Source: Siniperca chuatsi (Eukaryota; Chordata; Actinopteri; Centrarchiformes; Sinipercidae). From it: DNA of 64,000 nt. The translations under genes were made by a program, and so were the position numbers. This document shows positions 59,634 to 64,000 of this stretch, piece after piece. The stretch's first letter is position 1; every line of letters starts with the position of its first letter. The notes under the pieces were generated by a model that was given only the letters and a program-made list of their open reading frames with translations, was not told the origin of the DNA and did not search any database. The stretch covers positions 22,553,566 to 22,617,565 of the forward strand of contig NC_058063.1 of the NCBI RefSeq assembly GCF_020085105.1, written 5' to 3'.

Positions 59634-62600
59634 AGGGGTTGATAATAATAATAATAAACCACTTGTCTGTGCGAGCAGGGCAGTGTGTGCGTGTTTTCAT
59701 GTTTTCCCCGACAGCATTTTTCAGCCCTGAAAGAGCCGAGGACGAGATCCGGTTAATTAACGGATCCTTAAGACTACAACATGAAACCAACATGTCTCGG
59801 CGTGGCTGTAGAGACGTTGTTATTTTGGTTAAACGGTCCGTCGGTCCAGAACGGTGTCGGGAGTAACGCGTCGCAAAAAGTAATTCCACTGCTTTTTGCG
59901 GTAACTAGAAATGCAACTAATTACTTTTTCAACTTAAATAACACAATTAGTGAAATTTAAACGGGCTCGTTACTTTTGTCTCACAGGAGCAGAACAGTGG
60001 ACAACTGCAGAGGACAGAAGACAGACGCACTGTTTTTCCAGTTTATGATCTAAAGTCACCCGACGTTACGGTGGCGAGAGACGTCGTCGGTGACTGTAAT
60101 GTTTCTAATATAGACTGATGGGTTCATCAGCTAGTTACTGTAGCAACGCTGGGTAAACATGTGTGAGTCCATCCCAGTGTAGCTTACAGGTAGCAGCGCT
60201 AGTCGCTGCCGCCCTCTGGTGGTCGGGAGTATTAACAACGCCAATCAGGCACGATGAAAGATCAAATTTGACAGTTGTGACACAATTATAGCTGCGTGTG
60301 CATTAATAAGAGAATTGAAGCTGACATTTAAAACGCAAAAGTTACTTTCCCTAGTAACTAATTACTTTTATATGCAGTAATTTGTAAAGTTAAAAGGTCC
60401 AGACTGAATGAACTTTAGATATTTACATTTGTGGTCTCCAGAGGATGAATCCTATGGCTTTGGTGATCTTTGGGGACCTGCTGGCGCCACCAGCAGGGTC
60501 AAATTTCACACTTGCATTAGTATATTGGTAATTAGTAGGAAAGAAAACAGACTTTACTGTCCTGTACTAAGAGGAAATGACACAAGCGATGTGCTAATAC
60601 ATAGATATTAGAATACTACTGCAAATATAAAAAGTTCAGCATTTTACAAGACCAAGGCTCGGGTTGTAGTAGAAAGGAAGTGGCTCATATGACGTGTTGT
60701 CTGACAGGAGTGTTAACAGTTGTTATGAACTGGAAGGCGGAGTGACAAATCGGCCGTCATGGGTGGGGGGGGGGGACGCAATATCATTTAAATATGAAGA
60801 TAATGGTGCAGACTCCCTGGAAGACGTTCGTAGCGTTGCACTCGGTTGTTCACATGAAAAGAGCGGAAACCCTGACAGCTGACCAATCACAGCGTAAAGC
60901 GGGTGTGAACGTCGGATTCAGAAAGTTACAGAAACGCCCCCCCCCCCAAAAAAAATTAATAAATCTGACGTGGGAAAGGTGAGGGGGCGAGGCTCCGGAG
61001 TTATCCGACAGGCACCTCTGATGGGTAATGCAGGCGGCAGGTTTTGACAAGGAAGACGAACGTGGGGAATAAAACTGACGTTACCCTCTGTTTCATCGAT
61101 TTTGATCCTGCTTGTTTTTAAACTGTCCATCGTTATAGGAGCGAAATGCTAAATCTGTGGAGAACTTACAAAACATGGCACAGAGCCCCAAGTTGATCCT
61201 GACGGTTTGTTTGCAGCTTTCTTCTTCTTGTAATGAATCATGAAAACAGACACTGTTTATGCAGTGTGGTGGGGAATAAGAGGGCCGTACCCATGCCGGT
61301 CCCTGCAGGAGCTATTTCTCTGGCGAAGAGTTCAAGAGCTTTCTTCTGTTTGTGGTGGACGGCCATCCAGATCACCGCCTCTCTAGAGCCCTGCAGACAC
61401 ACGAGCGAAAACAGACAGTTAATTAGATTTAATGTCAAGGAGTATTTTCAGTCGCGTATCCGTGTGGTGGTGTTATTACTAAAAAATGCACTGAAAACTT
61501 TTGATCAAATGTTTTTTTTTACTCGAATGTTAAGTTTTCTGCCTCCAAAACCCAGTGTGGGAGGTTAGAGGCGTGAAACGGGCTTAAGTCCGACCCTGAC
61601 CTGCTTCTGGTAGGAGAGAAGTTTTGGACGGACGGAGGGAAGACGGGATGAGGAGAGAGTCTGTGTCAGAGACAAAGAGTGATAGAGGGAGAGGTTAGAG
61701 GCGTGAAACAGGCTTAAGTCCGACCCTGACCTGCTTCTGGTGTTAAAGAGAGAAGACAGAAAGATGGACGGATGGACGGAGAGAAGGGATGTGGAGAAGA
61801 GTTAAAAATGGAAAGACAGAGAGGACAAACCGGTAGAGAGACACGTCGAAACACGAATCACACCTTCGCACCATCCTCTAAATGTGTTGTTTTAATAACA
61901 GGAGCTGTTGGAAGAGTCACACAAAGCTCTGATTATGTGCGACCACATTTACGTTGCATTTCATTTCTACTTTGCGCTTATTGTCGTGTCGTATTTTACT
62001 TGTATTAGCCGTCTTGTTTGTTCTGTTAGTTCTACACTGATTTACTGTAATATGTGTGTGTCTTGTGTTGCATTGTGTTTGTTTGTTTTTTTATCTATTG
62101 GAAACGTTCATTTAAACAAAACTAAATAAAAGTGACACACAAGTCACAGAGAATTGATGAAGAATATCTAAATCTGTCTGGGAATATTAGGAATATGTAC
62201 GAGGATGAATTAAAGATTCCCTGTGGAAGTTTTTGACCTCTAGTAGCGCGACGCTGCAACGCGCCAACAACGACGGGGAAGAAGAAGACTGCTAGCTAGT
62301 GAACACGGATGTAAGCAGTGCTGGATTTAAAATACTTCTGCTTTACAAATGTTTTATGGGAGGAAGGAAATGCATTCATGTTTGTTAGAGCTCAAGGAAA
62401 CACACACACACGTGTTTTTGGTGAGAAACACTGAATGTAAACATGACTTTTGTTTCCACAGTCTCCAAAACTCCCAACCAACTTTATAGAGTCAGCAAAT
62501 TACATGCACAGTCACGCTGGTCCCACTCTACAGTGTTAACCACAACAGAAGCCAGAAGAAATCCAGCGATTCTGTCACACCTGATGTTTCTTACCACCTC

Positions 62601-62856
62601 CAAACTATAAGAACGACGCTTCAGCTCGTGCAAGTGAAACGCAAGCCGTCACCAGCCGGTATAAAACCAGAGTTACAAACGTAACTACAGTTCTGCAGAT
62701 TCTAGGTGACCGCCAGGTGTTCCACGTTGGTATTGAAACGTCTGAAACATGTCGGTGAGACAGCAGAAGAGATAGACGGTGGGGCGTTACGTTGCTCTTC
62801 AATGGATGTCACCAAAACAGCTTTTAGAAATGCCCTGCTGGCTGAGAACATAACTG

Positions 62857-62900
<44 letters not shown>

Positions 62901-63365
62901 CTTGCTGCGAGCGTTGGCACCATAGGTGTCCTCAGCTCCGAGGACCTGGATGTTGACGGAGCTGAAATCTTCCAGCCCTAACTGCTTAAACATACGCGTC
63001 GTCCTACAAAAAAAAAAAAAAAAACACACACAAACGCCAGATTTTCTTAGAAATCCATAAAGTTCAGAGGCGACGCCCACATACAGAGAAGACTTTTCTG
63101 TCGTACGCACCGTTTGATGACGCTGTCTGCGGTTCGTCTGGCCTTTTCCGCTGCTCTCGGCCCTCCGACCGGACACACCGCCGTCGCCCTGAAACCGTCC
63201 ATGTAGGTAGCACACACCTGCGGAGACGAGGGGAGGAAGGCTGAAACACCTGTGTGTCTAAAACCCGTCGCGATGATCTGCAGACGCTGACGCCGCTTAC
63301 CTTGTAGTCGTGTGACGGAGCGAAGCCTTTAGCCCCCGACACTCTGACAGCGCCTCCTTCTACAC
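46334..63365 (-). CDS. DUF1446 / AtuA-like protein (5' end beyond window)
   Basis: Eleven exons, all AG/GT bordered and in consistent phase: 63365-63301, 63217-63111, 63003-62901, 61390-61291, 59136-59097, 58950-58899, 57660-57552, 55560-55477, 54453-54336, 47636-47546, 46408-46334 (stop TGA). They give about 313 residues with no internal stop. The first part (GFAPSHDYKVC, then CPVGGPRAAEKA, then VLGAEDTYGANAR) and REIAPAGTGMAPGLTGIVGGRPRVSP match the acyclic terpene utilisation (DUF1446) fold. After a variable, glutamate- and proline-rich linker comes the AtuA-like C-terminal domain: YTRSGDKGDSANIGVIAR, PGVNNAITRYTLPGIHGLNFVLR, SLGGGGVASLRSDPQGKAYGQ. Bacterial relatives are about 450-600 residues, so about 150-250 N-terminal residues lie past 64000. 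AtuA is encoded in the citronellol/geraniol catabolic cluster of Pseudomonas, but its biochemical activity is unclear. No function is claimed here for the fish protein. Confidence 0.88.
46631..46650. repeat. Poly(A) tract
   Basis: About 20 A on the plus strand in the last intron of the AtuA-like gene. Confidence 0.85.
46877..47340 (+). repeat. Dispersed repeat in the last AtuA-like intron
   Basis: AATCAGAAGCAGCTTCGTCG, CCAAGTATGTGAACACTTGG and AAAGAATTTGACTCTGGTTT are the opening blocks of a common teleost repeat; AAACAAATACAAAAAGTGCA follows. Confidence 0.5.
47737..48111. repeat. (CA)n then (TG)n microsatellite cluster
   Basis: (CA)n at 47737-47776, then several TG-rich runs between 47829 and 48111, all in the 6.7-kb intron 47637-54335. 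Confidence 0.9.
48740..49110 (+). repeat. GGATGGATTG-family repeat, long copy
   Basis: GACTGAAATATCTCAACAAC, GGATGGATTGAGATGAAATT, GTTCCCAGAGGATGAACCCC, then GCATGCTACTGTTAGCATTT and CCGCTAGCATGGCTGTAGAC. It is the best preserved of the six copies. Confidence 0.75.
50369..50490 (+). repeat. CGATTA-family fragment
   Basis: GTGCAACTAACAATTACTGT, then CATTGATTAATCTG and AACGATCCAAAAACCCAAAT. Confidence 0.5.
50915..51255 (+). pseudogene. Degenerate RecQ-like helicase fragment in a dispersed repeat
   Basis: ATG at 50922 opens MAATDVELW before a stop. In another frame 50996-51080 reads SLKEEQRTALKAFVD then MFAVLLTRFAKF, matching the segment of RecQ-like helicases from the Q motif to Walker A (...FAVLPTGFGKS...). 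The P-loop Gly and Lys-Ser are lost and the frame is broken, so this is a fossil. It lies in an intron of the AtuA-like gene, on the opposite strand. Identification is from memory of fish repeats. Confidence 0.4.
51270..51395 (+). repeat. Partial copy of the 54715-55275 repeat
   Basis: TTATGCTAAGCTAGGCTAAT, CATCTAACGCTCTGCAAGAA and TTTGACAAAATGGGGAGC match the right end of that element. Confidence 0.55.
52811..53014. repeat. Two (TG)n microsatellites
   Basis: 52811-52833 and 52985-53014. Confidence 0.9.
53395..53935 (-). repeat. GGATGGATTG-family repeat, inverted long copy
   Basis: Reverse complement of the 48740-49110 order: CTACAGCCATGCTAGCAGCT at the left, CATGACAATCCATCCGATAG and GTTGTCGAGATATTTCG on the right, with extra internal sequence. 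Confidence 0.7.
54715..55275 (+). repeat. Dispersed repeat, TAGTTCACATTTTTGGGG type
   Basis: Starts AGTTCACATTTTTGGGGAAA, contains CTTGCCGGGAGTTAGATGAG, GAAGCTACGGCCAGTAGCCA and GTTGCTAGGCAACCACCGGA, and ends GTGTATTTCCCAAAATGTCG. A common noncoding teleost repeat. Confidence 0.65.
56526..56770. repeat. Two (TG)n microsatellites
   Basis: 56526-56568 and 56705-56770, in the intron 55561-57551. Confidence 0.95.
57661..58898. other. AtuA-like gene intron
   Basis: AT-rich, with many GCTAGC and GTTAGC words; no exon or recognisable element. Confidence 0.5.
59455..59630 (-). repeat. GTCCCCA-family repeat, third copy, with (TG)n
   Basis: GCGGTGGGGACTTTAACCTG, TTTTTGAGGGTTAAGACTTG and GGTTAAGGTTAGGCACTTAA, followed by (TG)n at 59588-59630. 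Confidence 0.6.
60395..60512 (+). repeat. GGATGGATTG-family fragment
   Basis: GGTCCAGACTGAATGAACTT, GTGGTCTCCAGAGGATGAAT and CTTTGGTGATCTTTGGGG. Confidence 0.55.
61561..61800. repeat. 130-bp tandem duplication
   Basis: GAGGTTAGAGGCGTGAAAC and CTTAAGTCCGACCCTGACCT occur at 61561 and again at 61691 with near-identical flanks. Intronic. Confidence 0.8.
62861..62897. repeat. (TG)n microsatellite abutting an AtuA-like splice donor
   Basis: On the minus strand the donor CAAG|GTAAC (exon end 62901) runs straight into (CA)18. Confidence 0.95.
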
Positions 63366-64000
63366 CTGAAAACACACATTTCAGATGAGTCGATCATTTT
63401 GATTATCGATGTTTCAAGCAAAAAAACACCCAGCGTTCTCCGGTTTCTCCAGCCGGAGGATTTTCTGCGTCCGCTGAGCTTTGAGAGATCAAAGAGAGAG
63501 ATGTGTTACCGTTGCAGTTTAGTGAACCCGTGTATTTTGGAAACTTCACTCCGAATAGTCGCTCACAGTCAAACGCTCTAATTCTCCCTTGCGTACAGTG
63601 AACCGCTGCTGTCGTTAAGGAGAGCAGCGCTGCAACACCAGCAGGCCACAGTCGAGTTCAGTGTTTGATCAGCTGTTTTTTTTAGCCGATACGATCCATT
63701 AAAATACGCCTGGATCGGACATTTCTAGTAATGGCTACTTACTTCTGCTGTAGCTGAGTGTTTAGTCGAGTAATGTAATTCTATTTTCAATAAGAAATGG
63801 ATAACGTAACGAGTAAAAAAAAAAAAGTACTTTTTTTTTCAGAGCGCCGTGCGTTTGCATCTGAAAGCTACAAACCGCACGTTTGAAGACAGCGAGGTGG
63901 AGATTCTAAGTAGAGAGAAGAGTTGGTTTGAACTGGGCGTCAAGGAAGCCATTTTGTGAAAAAAGAAAACTCCTCTTTGAACAGAAATGGTGGTCTGAGA
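63366..64000. other. AtuA-like gene intron at right edge
   Basis: No further exon recognised on the minus strand; the missing N-terminal exons must lie outside the window. Confidence 0.5.

Overview
This window looks like a gene neighbourhood from a bony fish, most likely a percomorph teleost. The evidence is genes split into short exons with canonical GT/AG splice sites, many (CA)n/(TG)n microsatellites, tRNA-derived SINEs, and several dispersed repeat families of a kind I know from teleost genomes. Four protein-coding genes can be read, all on the minus strand: rbm46 (left, 3' end outside the window), two tandem lecithin:retinol acyltransferase (lrat) genes, and on the right the 3' two thirds of a DUF1446/AtuA-like gene whose 5' end lies beyond 64000.

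Layout. 1-13400: rbm46, six coding exons encoding an N-terminal segment and three RRM domains, plus a likely noncoding first exon ending at 13298 beside a CCAAT/GC-box/ETS promoter. Its introns hold a nested set of transposable elements (4746-6480) and a Tc1-like remnant (7191-7793). 14604-22140: a five-exon lrat paralogue whose introns 3 and 4 are dominated by two large minisatellites (19238-20571 and 16709-18848). 26733-31235: a canonical two-exon lrat. 31236-46333: intergenic DNA made of a 14-bp minisatellite (31946-32878), microsatellites, LINE reverse-transcriptase fragments, SINEs and other repeats; I see no gene. 46334-63365: eleven exons of the AtuA-like gene, all joined in frame.

The order (AtuA-like)-lrat-lrat-rbm46 on one strand fits the known vertebrate LRAT-RBM46 linkage. 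Both LRAT proteins keep the H/H/C catalytic residues of the family and a hydrophobic C-terminal segment, so both should make retinyl esters at the endoplasmic reticulum membrane. The AtuA-like protein belongs to a family known mainly from bacteria, where atuA sits in the acyclic terpene utilisation cluster. Its function in a vertebrate is unknown to me, and its position beside two isoprenoid-alcohol acyltransferases is the most provocative feature of the window.

Most long open frames in the window are artefacts of minisatellites without stop codons. Exon coordinates were read by eye from splice sites, reading phase and remembered family sequence; no alignment was run.
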